DNA of 41,537 nt from an uncultured Bacteroidota bacterium (GTDB lineage: Bacteria > Bacteroidota > Bacteroidia > Chitinophagales > Saprospiraceae), in the NCBI GenBank assembly GCA_937870795.1, contig CALMWS010000206.1:1-41537 (forward strand), given 5' to 3'. Below are positions 1 to 8,272 of this stretch, in pieces. The stretch's first letter is position 1; every line of letters starts with the position of its first letter. The notes under the pieces are model-generated. The model was not told the origin of the DNA, searched no databases, and saw only the letters and a list, made by a program, of their open reading frames with translations. The translations under genes were made by a program, and so were the position numbers.

Positions 1-332
1 TCAATGATGCGGGTATGAAATCCTCCCCGTGTTTGCCAAAACTTGGCCGCAGATGAGGCCGCTGCCACCACACTGCTCTCTTCAATGACCATAGGAACAG
101 CAAAGTACTGACCATCTATCAAAAAATTCGGGGCAATGCCCATGGGCATTAAAAAATTGCCAATGGTATTTTCACTGAAGCCATCGTGGAGTTTTTGAAG
201 CTGGTTGTCGTCCAATTCATACTGGAGCAACACCTTTGCCACCGCTTTATCATTGCCACAATAATGGGCAACAACCCAATCGATTTTTTGCTGCTTGCTC
301 AGTTTTGAAAATCCGGATACGGTCTTATCCAT
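1..332 (-). CDS. mvaA: Class II hydroxymethylglutaryl-CoA reductase (partial, N-terminal 110 residues)
   Basis: Only the first 110 codons are inside the window; the gene runs off the left edge. HMG-CoA reductase makes mevalonate from HMG-CoA with NAD(P)H. The reverse-strand translation starts MDKTVSGFSKLSKQQKIDW and reaches MPMGIAPNFLIDG and then PMVIEESSVVAAASSAAKFW. The last segment matches the class II (bacterial) signature around the catalytic glutamate (EE[PS]SVVAAAS). The start ATG overlaps the end of the upstream idi gene by 8 bases (ATGGATAA), so the two are probably translated together. The pairing with an isopentenyl-diphosphate isomerase supports a biosynthetic mevalonate role rather than mevalonate degradation. 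The family is certain enough; the physiological direction is inferred from context. Confidence 0.88.
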   Translation of the reverse strand, partial: MDKTVSGFSKLSKQQKIDWVVAHYCGNDKAVAKVLLQYELDDNQLQKLHDGFSENTIGNFLMPMGIAPNFLIDGQYFAVPMVIEESSVVAAASSAAKFWQTRGGFHTRII

Positions 333-1347
333 TCGTTGCAAGCTTTTTATTTTTAAGTATTTGTCTGCTCATGGCCAAGCCTTCAATTTGTTGTCGGGTA
401 TAAAGTCTCAGTGCTTCATAAGTGCCCATGGCGTGCTTCAAAAAGCCGGAAGCCTGACCGTAAATGGCTTCTCCATGACATTCTGCTATCAAATAGGCCC
501 CATCTAAATAGGAGGATATTCCTCCCGAAATGATAAAATTGCGGCATAAAACCTCCTGACTGCTGAGGATGTTGTTGACATAGCCAACCATTTCAACAGC
601 TGTGTGACCTACATATGCGAGGGCCTGTTTTTGGGCCACTTCTCCTGTTTTATCCCGCAACATTTCCAGCTTTGAAAAGTTGGTTCCCCCAAAAGCGGCA
701 AATTCGATGGCATCGATGGGTAGCTGCATCAAGGCTTGCAGTGAAGCCGGGCCCATGCCATGACCCACTTCCTTTACAATCAGGTTTAATTTGGTCTTTT
801 CAAGCAATCGGGAGATGGTTACTATAGGGGCTTCATAATATCGGTCACCTTCGGGCTGAAACCACTCCTGCAATGGATTGATGTGAATGATCAGACCATT
901 GGCCTCTAGCTTTTTTACCAATTCTACGATTATGGTTTCTTTGCCATCTGCCAATATTTTTTCTACCTGGGCAATACCGAGGTTGGCATACAGGGGTTGA
1001 TCCCCCATGTAGGGTCTAACCCTAAAGTCGTCCAGGTATTCATCACTTGTCAACAATGATCTGCAGGAACCCAGGCCCATGCCGAGTCCGAATTCCTGAC
1101 ACAGTGCCGCCAGGTTTTTATTGATGTGGCCTGCTTTTTCGGTACCACCCGTCATGCTGGATATCCAGATGGGTGCCTCCAATTGATGGCCTGCAAAATG
1201 ACAGGCAAGCTGGTGAATATCAGTGTGGTTGCCAGTAAATAGCGGTTCGTAATAAAATCGCTCATCGGCATGCGGAGTTTGAGAGGCAAATGCCAGCTCG
1301 ATGTGGTCTTGCTTTCGCGAACTTGCCGTAGGATCTTCGTTTTGCAT
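325..1347 (-). CDS. fni: Type 2 isopentenyl-diphosphate delta-isomerase (FMN-dependent)
   Basis: A 340-residue protein, the usual length of type 2 IDI, which interconverts isopentenyl and dimethylallyl diphosphate in the cytoplasm using reduced FMN. Visible family motifs are the N-terminal RKQDHIELA, ISSMTGGTEKAGHIN (about residues 62-76), the HINPLQEWFQPEGDR substrate loop (about 155-169), KEVGHGM (about 192-198) and the phosphate/FMN-binding FGGTNFSKLE and IISGGI segments near the C terminus. It is the first gene of a minus-strand unit and overlaps the HMG-CoA reductase start by 8 bases. A TTG-N20-TAATTTTA promoter-like pair lies just upstream. The only other reading would be a related lactate/IDI-like TIM-barrel FMN enzyme, which the HINPLQE motif argues against. 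Confidence 0.93.
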   Translation of the reverse strand: MQNEDPTASSRKQDHIELAFASQTPHADERFYYEPLFTGNHTDIHQLACHFAGHQLEAPIWISSMTGGTEKAGHINKNLAALCQEFGLGMGLGSCRSLLTSDEYLDDFRVRPYMGDQPLYANLGIAQVEKILADGKETIIVELVKKLEANGLIIHINPLQEWFQPEGDRYYEAPIVTISRLLEKTKLNLIVKEVGHGMGPASLQALMQLPIDAIEFAAFGGTNFSKLEMLRDKTGEVAQKQALAYVGHTAVEMVGYVNNILSSQEVLCRNFIISGGISSYLDGAYLIAECHGEAIYGQASGFLKHAMGTYEALRLYTRQQIEGLAMSRQILKNKKLATNG

Positions 1348-1363
1348 AATTTGTCTTGACTTG

Positions 1364-1394
1364 TAAAATTACGACAGTTTAAGGTTTTACCCAA
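1364..1394 (-). promoter_or_regulatory. Candidate promoter of the idi-HMG-CoA reductase unit
   Basis: On the minus strand a TTG (1394-1392) is followed after 20 bases by TAATTTTA (1371-1364), one base away from the Bacteroidota -7 box TAnnTTTG. The spacing fits the known 17-23 range and the box sits 16 bases upstream of the ATG. Assigned by pattern only. Confidence 0.4.
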
Positions 1395-1636
1395 TGCACA
1401 TAACCTTTACACCTTGTAATTGTTGTAACCAAAAGACCTAAAATTCGAGTAATGGTTCATGCATTTCTTCCAAAGCCGTCAATTTCAGCTAACTATAATG
1501 GCTTATTTTACAAATATGAAATCAGGCTATAACATAGGAAAATGTAGAAATAGCATTTATTTCCCAATTTTATTGGCTTACGGAATTATACATTTGACAC
1601 AAGTGTTGTATAATTAAATCCTCATTTCATTATTTT

Positions 1637-1891
1637 ATGTCCTTTAAAATCATTTCCATTTTTAAGTATCTGGTGATTGTGCCAGTAAGATTGTATCAGA
1701 TTTTTATTAGCCCCTTGCTGGGAAAAAATTGCCGTTACGACCCTACCTGCAGTCACTACATGATCCAGGCGGTAGAAGAATGGGGCATTTTCAGGGGTGT
1801 TTGGCTGGGCTTAAAAAGGATTGGCCGTTGTCATCCCTGGGGTAGCATGGGCTATGATCCGGTGCCAAAACGCAGCCAACGTTCAAAATAA
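1637..1891 (+). CDS. yidD: YidD-type membrane protein insertion efficiency factor
   Basis: An 84-residue protein typical of YidD (UPF0161), a small membrane-associated factor that helps YidC insert proteins into the inner membrane. The signature is clear: [28 protein letters not shown] followed by [11 protein letters not shown]. The cysteines in NCRYDPTCS and GRCHP are the conserved ones. The start ATG at 1637 is the only reasonable start. About 290 bases of AT-rich DNA without a recognisable gene separate it from the divergent idi gene. It begins a long plus-strand run; the next gene starts 55 bases downstream. It is not next to yidC or rnpA here, unlike in many bacteria. Confidence 0.92.
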   Translation: MSFKIISIFKYLVIVPVRLYQIFISPLLGKNCRYDPTCSHYMIQAVEEWGIFRGVWLGLKRIGRCHPWGSMGYDPVPKRSQRSK

Positions 1892-1934
1892 GCAGGCAAA
1901 AGGGGCTAAGGCAGTCGATTTCAACGTTTTTCAT

Positions 1935-1942
1935 TAAATTTG
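1935..1942 (+). promoter_or_regulatory. TAnnTTTG -7-like box before the SPOR gene
   Basis: TAAATTTG lies only 4 bases upstream of the ATG at 1947 and has no TTG at the expected upstream spacing. If active, the transcript would be almost leaderless. It may be chance in AT-rich DNA. Confidence 0.25.
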
Positions 1943-1946
1943 TGGC

Positions 1947-2366
1947 ATGGACCGGTACCTGAAACTTCCAATTGTTTTCTTAACAGGCTTCTTTACCCTG
2001 CTTTTTTCCACCATGAGTGGACAAGGCCAGGGAAAAGTCGTTTTTGAGGAACCGTATAATGTCAGCCAGGCTTTTGAACACTTCATTCAAAAAAACAGAG
2101 CAGAACCTACCATCAGAGGTTGGCGTATACAAATCATCTCTACTGACGACCGACGGGAAATGGAAAATATCAGGGGTAGATTCACCGCACTGTATCCCGG
2201 CATACCCACAGCGTGGAAACATGTAAGTCCTTATTACCACATCAGGGTGGGCGCCTATAGGACCAAAAATGAAATGATGCAATTCCTTACGGAAATTAAA
2301 AAAGAGTTTCCAGCTGCGATACCCGTTCAGGACGACATTCAGAAATACGATTTAATTCCTTATTGA
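1947..2366 (+). CDS. Secreted SPOR-domain protein
   Basis: A 139-residue protein with a hydrophobic N-terminal export signal (about residues 7-25, ending near SGQGQG) and a SPOR-like domain from about residue 55 to 132 (WRIQIIST, then YHIRVGAYRTKNEMMQFLTEIKKEFPAA). SPOR domains bind denuded peptidoglycan at division or growth sites. It probably acts in the periplasm. The stop codon TGA overlaps the ATG of rodA by one base, so the two are translationally coupled, which fits a role in cell-wall growth with RodA. No catalytic domain is visible. The exact partner and function are unknown. Confidence 0.78.
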   Translation: MDRYLKLPIVFLTGFFTLLFSTMSGQGQGKVVFEEPYNVSQAFEHFIQKNRAEPTIRGWRIQIISTDDRREMENIRGRFTALYPGIPTAWKHVSPYYHIRVGAYRTKNEMMQFLTEIKKEFPAAIPVQDDIQKYDLIPY

Positions 2367-3769
2367 TGGCCCAGCCTGCCCTAAAAAACAAAGGCCTCGA
2401 CTGGCTGCTCTTATCGCTTTACATCAGTCTGGTGCTCATCGGTTGGTTGATGTTGTATTCTTCCACTTATGAAGAAGGCAGGCCTTTCGCATTTTTGGAT
2501 TTTACCACAGAGATAGGCAAACAATCGATGTGGGTATTGATCAGCTTGCTGTTTTTTGCAGCCACCCTCACCATTGAATGGAATTTCTGGAATACGTTTG
2601 CCATACCACTTTACGCCCTATCCATGGTGTTGCTGGTAGCCGTACTATTTTTAGGTGTAGAAATCAAAGGAAACAAATCGTGGTTTGATTTGGGCATTGG
2701 GTCTTTTCAGCCATCTGAGATAGCCAAGCTGGGCACTGCCCTCGCACTGGCAAGTTATTTGAGTTTCAACAAAAACAACCTGCGCGACAACAAGGTTTTA
2801 CTTACCGCCATATCCATCTTTGCATTTCCGCTGATGCTCATTCTTTTGCAACCCGATGCGGGCAGTGCCCTGGTGTTTATGTCGTTTTTCATGCTCTTGT
2901 ACCGCAAAGGATTGCCTGGGTTGCTTTACATTCTGGCATTTGCCCTGATTGGCATCTTTGTTTTTTCTCTTACATTCAGTCCCTTTTTCATCCTTGTACT
3001 TTCTCTTTTTCTGGCCTTTTGTTTTTTACTGCTCAACCATGAGTTTAGTCCGAGAAGTGTGATGATTGTCATTGCAAGTATTGCAGCTTCCATCATTGCT
3101 TTTCAATACCACAAAATGGCCATTGTCTGGATGGTTCCCGCAGTGGGTACGCTCATTGCTTCTTTTCTGGCAGTAAAAGAAAGACAGATCCGATTGCTGA
3201 GTTTAATCCTTGTTTCAGCCATACTAACCATAGGTCTTTCCTATACTACCCAATATGTTTTTGATAATGTATTAAAACCCCACCAGCAGGAAAGGATCAA
3301 CATTTGGCTTCGTCCGGAAAAATGCGACCCAAGAGGACCCTTGTACAATCTTATCCAATCCAAGCTGGCAATTGGTTCTGGAGGCTTTACGGGCAAGGGC
3401 TTTCTCAACGGAGAGATGACCAAACTCAACTACGTTCCTGAACAATCAACCGATTTTATTTTCTCCATCGTAGGTGAAGAGCAGGGCTTTATTGGCACGG
3501 CTTCCGTAATCATACTGTTCCTGCTATTGATCATACGATCCATCGTAGTGGCAGAAAGAGCCAAACTGGAATTTATACGAAATTATGCGTACGGAGTGGC
3601 GGGTATCTTTTTTGTACACACGTTTGTCAATATTGGCATGACCATGGGCTTGATGCCCATCATAGGTATACCCTTGCCACTGGTGAGCAGAGGGGGCACA
3701 TCGCTACTTATATTTTCAATCATGCTCAGCATTCTGATCCGGATGGATGCATCCCGGTTCAGGTCTTAA
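2366..3769 (+). CDS. rodA: RodA-type peptidoglycan glycosyltransferase
   Basis: A polytopic SEDS (FtsW/RodA/SpoVE) protein of 467 residues that polymerises lipid II for side-wall elongation in the inner membrane. Family landmarks are GNKSWFDLGIGSFQPSEIAKLG (about residues 95-116), LLQPDAGSALVF, the loop KPHQQERINIWLRPEKCDPRGPLYNLIQSKLAIGSGG, the GFLNGEMTKLNYVPEQSTDFIFSIVGEEQGF segment and the terminal PLPLVSRGGTS. The conserved PEKCDPRG loop and PEQSTDFIF identify RodA rather than FtsW. An in-frame TTG three bases earlier is possible, but ATG at 2366 is preferred. The central region (about 170-260) carries extra hydrophobic stretches, as in many Bacteroidota RodA proteins. Confidence 0.92.
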   Translation: MAQPALKNKGLDWLLLSLYISLVLIGWLMLYSSTYEEGRPFAFLDFTTEIGKQSMWVLISLLFFAATLTIEWNFWNTFAIPLYALSMVLLVAVLFLGVEIKGNKSWFDLGIGSFQPSEIAKLGTALALASYLSFNKNNLRDNKVLLTAISIFAFPLMLILLQPDAGSALVFMSFFMLLYRKGLPGLLYILAFALIGIFVFSLTFSPFFILVLSLFLAFCFLLLNHEFSPRSVMIVIASIAASIIAFQYHKMAIVWMVPAVGTLIASFLAVKERQIRLLSLILVSAILTIGLSYTTQYVFDNVLKPHQQERINIWLRPEKCDPRGPLYNLIQSKLAIGSGGFTGKGFLNGEMTKLNYVPEQSTDFIFSIVGEEQGFIGTASVIILFLLLIIRSIVVAERAKLEFIRNYAYGVAGIFFVHTFVNIGMTMGLMPIIGIPLPLVSRGGTSLLIFSIMLSILIRMDASRFRS

Positions 3770-3779
3770 TTTAATATAT

Positions 3780-4907
3780 ATGTTTACAATATCTGCCAAA
3801 GACCCGCACAGCAATGCCAGGGCCGGAAAACTTCAAACCGGCCATGGAGAAATTCTAACCCCGATATTTATGCCCGTAGGTACACAGGGAAGTGTAAAAG
3901 GCATTCACCAGCATGAGTTGGACCAGGAGGTAAAAGCGCAAATCATATTAGGCAATACCTATCACCTTTATTTGCGGCCCGGCCTGGAAATACTGGAAAG
4001 AGCCGGTGGCTTGCACAACTTCATTGGCTGGCAAAAACCCATGCTTACCGATAGTGGAGGCTATCAGGTTTATTCCTTAAGTGGAATGAGAAAAATAAAA
4101 GAGGAAGGCGTGAAATTCCAAAGTCACATCGATGGATCTTATCACCTGTTTACACCTGAAAATGTAATGGACATCCAGCGCACCATAGGGGCAGATATCA
4201 TGATGGCTTTTGATGAATGCACACCCTACCCCTGTGAGTTCAACTATGCTAAAAAATCAATGGGCATGACCCATCGGTGGTTGAAGCGCTGCATCCAACG
4301 CTTCGATGAAACGGAAAACAAGTATGGATATCATCAAATTTTTGCGCCCATTGTGCAAGGCAGTACATATCCAGATCTTAGAAAAGAATCTTCCGAATTT
4401 ATTGCCGGCTGTGGTCGCGAACTTAATGCCATTGGGGGCTTATCTGTAGGTGAGCCCCATGAAGATATGTACGCCATGACCGACCTGGTGTGTCAAATCC
4501 TGCCAGCTGATAAGCCCCGTTACCTTATGGGCGTTGGCTTACCTGAAAATATTTTGGAAAGCATTGCCCTGGGCATAGATTTTTTTGATTGTGTGCTGCC
4601 TACCCGCAATGCAAGACACGGCATTCTCTATACTTCAGCTGGGGTGATCCACATCAAAAACGCCAAATGGAAAGACGACCTCAATCCAATCGACACCCAA
4701 AGCAGCAGCCATTTAAGTCAAAAACACAGCAAAGCTTATCTAAGACACCTGTTTCAGGCAGGAGAAATGCTGGCATTACAGATTGCAAGTCTTCACAATC
4801 TTTGTTTTTTTCTGTGGCTGGTGGAAACGGCAAGGGATAAAATTATTTCCGGTGAATTTGCTGCCTGGAAAAACCACATCATTCCTACGCTTCGTCAAAA
4901 ATTGTAA
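3780..4907 (+). CDS. tgt: tRNA-guanine transglycosylase (queuine/preQ1 tRNA-ribosyltransferase)
   Basis: A 375-residue enzyme that swaps guanine 34 of GUN-anticodon tRNAs for preQ1, part of queuosine synthesis. Motifs include GTQGSVKGI, LGNTYHL, LTDSGGYQVYSLS, MAFDECTPYP, IVQGSTYPDLRKES, GGLSVGEP and FDCVLPTRNARHG with the probable nucleophile Asp about residue 270. Oddity: the C-terminal zinc site, normally CxCxxC plus His, reads DTQSSSHLS, with serines at about 308, 310 and 313 in place of the three cysteines. The histidine (about 339, SLHNL) is kept. An upstream in-frame start at 3747 would add 11 residues overlapping rodA; ATG 3780 fits the family N terminus (FTISAKD). The next gene begins one base after the stop. 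Confidence 0.92.
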   Translation: MFTISAKDPHSNARAGKLQTGHGEILTPIFMPVGTQGSVKGIHQHELDQEVKAQIILGNTYHLYLRPGLEILERAGGLHNFIGWQKPMLTDSGGYQVYSLSGMRKIKEEGVKFQSHIDGSYHLFTPENVMDIQRTIGADIMMAFDECTPYPCEFNYAKKSMGMTHRWLKRCIQRFDETENKYGYHQIFAPIVQGSTYPDLRKESSEFIAGCGRELNAIGGLSVGEPHEDMYAMTDLVCQILPADKPRYLMGVGLPENILESIALGIDFFDCVLPTRNARHGILYTSAGVIHIKNAKWKDDLNPIDTQSSSHLSQKHSKAYLRHLFQAGEMLALQIASLHNLCFFLWLVETARDKIISGEFAAWKNHIIPTLRQKL

Positions 4908-4908
4908 C

Positions 4909-6042
4909 ATGCACAAGTTTGATACAGTATACCAACTTTTTGAAGCATCATACGGCAAACCTGCCATCTCGGTAGCTGCTGCAGGAAGGGCTAATATCAT
5001 TGGTGAACATACCGACTACCACGAGGGTTTTGTATTGCCTTTTGCCATTGATGCTGCCATTTATTTTTGCGCAAAACAAGGCAATAGCAATGCCGCAGAA
5101 ATTATAAGTCTGGATTTTGATGAAAAGTACGATGCCAACGTTGTCCCTATTAAAGGCAGCTGGCAATTGTACGTGCATGGCTTGCTATCAGATTTAAAGA
5201 CCAGGTTTCAGATCATCGCAACTCCCGTCATCTTATTTGGGGGCAATCTACCAATGGGTGCTGGCGTATCCTCTTCTTCCGCCCTTTGTTGCGGTTTGAT
5301 TGAAGTGGTAAACATTTTGTACGATCTGGGACTTACAGCCATTGAAAAAGTAAAATGGGCCTCTGAAATAGAACATGGTACGGGTGTGAGGGGAGGTAAA
5401 ATGGATCAATATGCCATTTGCCATGGACAGGCAGGCAAAGCCATGTTGTTGGACTGCAGGAGTCTGAGCCATAAAGACATCAGCCTGCCGGAAACTTGGC
5501 AGTTTTTGCTGCTCAATACCGGTGTAAAACACAATCTTGCTTTTACAGCCTACAACCAGCGTCGACAAGAAGCCGAGGATGCCCTGGCAGAACTCAACAA
5601 ACATGAGACAGGTCTTGTCACTTTACGAGATGCAACGGTTGATCAAGTCAATCACTGGTTGGAAAAAGGCAGCCTGTACCATCGCAGAGCGCTTCATGTA
5701 GTCACGGAAAATAAGAGGGTAGCAGCTTTCGAATTGTGTGCACAAATGGGAGATATTCGCAATGCAGGGCGACTTATGAACCAAAGCCATGAAAGTCTGC
5801 AAAATCAATATGAAGTAAGCTGTGAGGAACTTGATTTTTTGCAGCAGCAAGCAGCCAAATGCAACTCCATTTATGGCTCAAGAATGATGGGAGGTGGCTT
5901 TGGTGGTTGCACCATTTCGCTCATCCAGGAAGTGGATGAACGCGATATTTCTATTATTCGACAAGCCTATCTGAAAAAATTTGGCTTGTTGCCTGATTAT
6001 TTCACTGTACACCCGGCCCCGGGATTGGTTCATTATGGCTGA
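4909..6042 (+). CDS. galK: Galactokinase (GHMP kinase family)
   Basis: A 377-residue protein that phosphorylates galactose at C1 with ATP, the entry step of the Leloir pathway. The galactokinase signature GRANIIGEHTDYHEGF is at about residues 26-41, the GHMP ATP loop LPMGAGVSSSSAL at about 110-122, the GGKMDQYA segment carries the probable catalytic Asp, and motif 3 GSRMMGGGFGGCTI is near the C terminus. GEHTDY separates it from mevalonate and homoserine kinases. The ATG at 4909 is one base after the tgt stop; a longer reading overlapping tgt lacks family similarity. The stop overlaps the queG start by 8 bases. It is an unexpected passenger between two queuosine genes; no other gal gene is seen here. 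Confidence 0.9.
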   Translation: MHKFDTVYQLFEASYGKPAISVAAAGRANIIGEHTDYHEGFVLPFAIDAAIYFCAKQGNSNAAEIISLDFDEKYDANVVPIKGSWQLYVHGLLSDLKTRFQIIATPVILFGGNLPMGAGVSSSSALCCGLIEVVNILYDLGLTAIEKVKWASEIEHGTGVRGGKMDQYAICHGQAGKAMLLDCRSLSHKDISLPETWQFLLLNTGVKHNLAFTAYNQRRQEAEDALAELNKHETGLVTLRDATVDQVNHWLEKGSLYHRRALHVVTENKRVAAFELCAQMGDIRNAGRLMNQSHESLQNQYEVSCEELDFLQQQAAKCNSIYGSRMMGGGFGGCTISLIQEVDERDISIIRQAYLKKFGLLPDYFTVHPAPGLVHYG

Positions 6043-6976
6043 TGCCCTGGAACTTACCCGTCTTATAAAAGAGAAAGCCCTGAACATGGGTTTTTCGGGC
6101 ATTGCCATTGCCAAAGCTACTTTTATGGATGAAGAGGCCCGAAGACTCGAAGACTGGCTTAATCAGGGATATCATGGCACAATGGCATACATGGAAAATC
6201 ATTTTGATCTTCGAACGGATCCTAACAAATTGGTGCCCGGAGCCAAGTCTGTGATCAGTCTGATGTACAATTACTATACACCCGACTTACCCAAGGCAAT
6301 GGATGACGATGGCCCGAAAGTTTCTATGTATGCCCTTGGAACGGACTATCACAAAGTAGTTCGAAAGAAACTCAAAAACCTATTCCAATACATCCAACAA
6401 CTTGCCGGCAGCGTTGAGGGCCGGGTTTTTGTTGATTCGGCTCCTGTAATGGAACGGGACTGGGCCCGCAGATCAGGGTTGGGCTGGGTAGGTAAAAACA
6501 CCCTGCTGATCAGTCCTTCCAAAGGTTCCTGGTATTTTTTAGGTGAAATCATTTTGGATCTGACACTGAATTATGACCTGCCCATCAAAGACCATTGTGG
6601 TACGTGCAAAAGGTGCATCGAAGCGTGCCCAACGCAGGCCATTTCGCCAGAAGGTTATTTGATGGATGGATCCAAATGTATATCATACCTCACCATCGAA
6701 CTCAAAGATGAAATTCCCAAAGAATTTGCAGGTAAAATGGATTCATGGATTTTTGGTTGCGATGTTTGTCAACAAGTTTGCCCCTGGAACCGGTTTTCTA
6801 CACCCCATTCTGAGCCGTCCTTTAATGCAAGCCCAGAATTGTTAAACATGGGTCCTGATGATTGGAATGCGCTCCAAGAGGAGAGCTTCAATAAAGTATT
6901 TGGTCATACTCCTGTAAAAAGAACAGGACTCAATGGCATCCAAAGAAACCTCCGCTTTATAAAGGAGGGTAGATAG
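6035..6976 (+). CDS. queG: Epoxyqueuosine reductase
   Basis: A 313-residue cobalamin- and iron-sulfur-dependent enzyme that reduces epoxyqueuosine to queuosine in tRNA, the last step of the pathway. It has the DUF1730 N-terminal half (KSVISLMYNYYT; VDSAPVMERDWARRSGLGWVGKNTLLISP) and a di-cluster ferredoxin module (CGTCKRCIEACPTQA, then SKCISYLTIE and CDVCQQVCPWNRF). The ATG at 6035 overlaps the galK stop by 8 bases, so it is co-translated with galK. The C-terminal HEAT-like extension found in some QueG proteins is absent; the protein ends shortly after RTGLNGIQRNLRFI, as in other short bacterial versions. tgt lies one gene upstream, which agrees with a queuosine operon interrupted by galK. 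Confidence 0.92.
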   Translation: MADALELTRLIKEKALNMGFSGIAIAKATFMDEEARRLEDWLNQGYHGTMAYMENHFDLRTDPNKLVPGAKSVISLMYNYYTPDLPKAMDDDGPKVSMYALGTDYHKVVRKKLKNLFQYIQQLAGSVEGRVFVDSAPVMERDWARRSGLGWVGKNTLLISPSKGSWYFLGEIILDLTLNYDLPIKDHCGTCKRCIEACPTQAISPEGYLMDGSKCISYLTIELKDEIPKEFAGKMDSWIFGCDVCQQVCPWNRFSTPHSEPSFNASPELLNMGPDDWNALQEESFNKVFGHTPVKRTGLNGIQRNLRFIKEGR

Positions 6977-7002
6977 TGGAAGCATAGCTGGCCGGATTTT
7001 AC

Positions 7003-7010
7003 TATTTTTG
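7003..7010 (+). promoter_or_regulatory. TAnnTTTG -7-like box before the AI-2E permease gene
   Basis: TATTTTTG matches the Bacteroidota -7 consensus and lies 13 bases upstream of the TTG start at 7024. No TTG is present at the right upstream distance, so this is a partial promoter match. It could allow separate expression of the permease and export genes. Confidence 0.35.
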
Positions 7011-7023
7011 TAAAAAAAGCAAA

Positions 7024-8268
7024 TTGAAATTCAACCTGAGATACCTTTTGGCCCTCATCCCCCTGGCCGTTGCTGCAGGCATCATATATTGGCTTAGCAA
7101 TATTGTTACCTATGTCATCATTGCCTGGGTGGTTTCCATGATTGGAGCCCCTCTGGTAACCAGGCTCAGACCCTATGTGGGCAAATCTGCCGCCGCCTTT
7201 GTTACTTTGGGAAGCTTTGTGGCAATGGGTGCTTTTCTTTTGTACATTTTTATTCCACCGCTGGTCAATCAGGCCCGTTATCTTTCCAAAATTGATTATA
7301 CCAAAGTTATTGGCAGCATAGAAGAGCCCATCCACGATTGGGAAAATTGGTTAATCGACAAAGGTCTGATGCCCGCCAAAAAATCAGTGCCGCTGGTTAA
7401 AAAAGACAGCACTGCTTCAAACCTGATTTTTGAAAAATCTTATCCGGCCGATTCCCTACTGCCCAGTCAACCGGGAAATATAGTGATCACCGTCAAACTA
7501 GACGCCACCGATCTCGAGCAAAATAAGGCCCCCATTGAAGCAGAAAATCAGGATTTCTTTGAAAAATTAAAAAGCAATCTGGTTTATTACATCAATCCTT
7601 CCCGCATTCAATATTTTTTCAATGCTACCGTAGGAGCCTTTGGCAATTTGATTCTGGGCATTTCTTCCGTGTTGTTTATTTCCTTTTTCTTCCTTCGGGA
7701 ACAAGGTTTGTTTTACAAGATGGTACAATCACTTGTACCCAATGAATACGAAGCCAAAACCGCGCACGCCATAGATCAGACCAGCAAGCTGCTCATCCGT
7801 TACTTTACGGGCATCCTCATTCAAATGTCGATAGTGACCATGCTGGTTTCGATTCCATTGAGGATACTGGGCATCGACAATGCACTGCTCATTGCATTCT
7901 TTGCAGCCATCCTCAATGTAATTCCCTACATTGGCCCAATCATTGGAGCCCTGTTTGGAGTTGTAATTACTTTATCTTCAGGTACGGCGGCTCCATTTTA
8001 CGAAGAGACCATGCCGCAAATCATCAAAGTATTGAGTGTATTTGTGGGCATGCAGCTCATTGACAATTTTATCCTTCAGCCCACCATTTTTTCAAAAAGT
8101 GTAAAAGCACATCCCCTTGAAATATTTTTGGTGGTCTTGATCGGTGCTAAGTTGGGTGGCATCCTGGGCATGGTTTTGGCCATTCCCGTATATACTGCTT
8201 TTAGGGTCATAGGAAAGGTTTTCCTGAGTGAATTCAAAGTAGTTCAAAATCTTACCAGAAACATTTGA
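7024..8268 (+). CDS. AI-2E family (PerM-like) membrane transporter
   Basis: A 414-residue polytopic inner-membrane protein of the AI-2E exporter/PerM family. It has hydrophobic segments near residues 5-60, a hydrophilic extracytoplasmic region about 95-195 with a variable insert, then the family core: SVLFISFFFLREQG, LIRYFTGILIQMSIV, LNVIPYIGPIIGALFGVVITL and DNFILQPTIFSKSVKAHPLEIFLVVLIGAKLGGILGMVLAIPVYT. The start is a TTG; the first in-frame ATG lies within the second hydrophobic segment and would remove the first, so TTG is preferred. The substrate is not known. Family members have been linked to autoinducer-2 export or sodium/proton exchange, but neither can be claimed here. Confidence 0.83.
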   Translation: MKFNLRYLLALIPLAVAAGIIYWLSNIVTYVIIAWVVSMIGAPLVTRLRPYVGKSAAAFVTLGSFVAMGAFLLYIFIPPLVNQARYLSKIDYTKVIGSIEEPIHDWENWLIDKGLMPAKKSVPLVKKDSTASNLIFEKSYPADSLLPSQPGNIVITVKLDATDLEQNKAPIEAENQDFFEKLKSNLVYYINPSRIQYFFNATVGAFGNLILGISSVLFISFFFLREQGLFYKMVQSLVPNEYEAKTAHAIDQTSKLLIRYFTGILIQMSIVTMLVSIPLRILGIDNALLIAFFAAILNVIPYIGPIIGALFGVVITLSSGTAAPFYEETMPQIIKVLSVFVGMQLIDNFILQPTIFSKSVKAHPLEIFLVVLIGAKLGGILGMVLAIPVYTAFRVIGKVFLSEFKVVQNLTRNI

Positions 8269-8272
8269 GTCC

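Noticed and set aside
1591..1620. TTGACA...TATAAT sequence upstream of yidD
   Set aside because: It looks like a sigma-70 promoter of Proteobacteria, but the spacing between the two boxes is only 9 bases, and this phylum uses a different consensus.
4783..4908. Upstream extension of galactokinase into tgt
   Set aside because: The extra 42 residues overlap the end of tgt in another frame and do not resemble any galactokinase; ATG 4909 gives the family N terminus.
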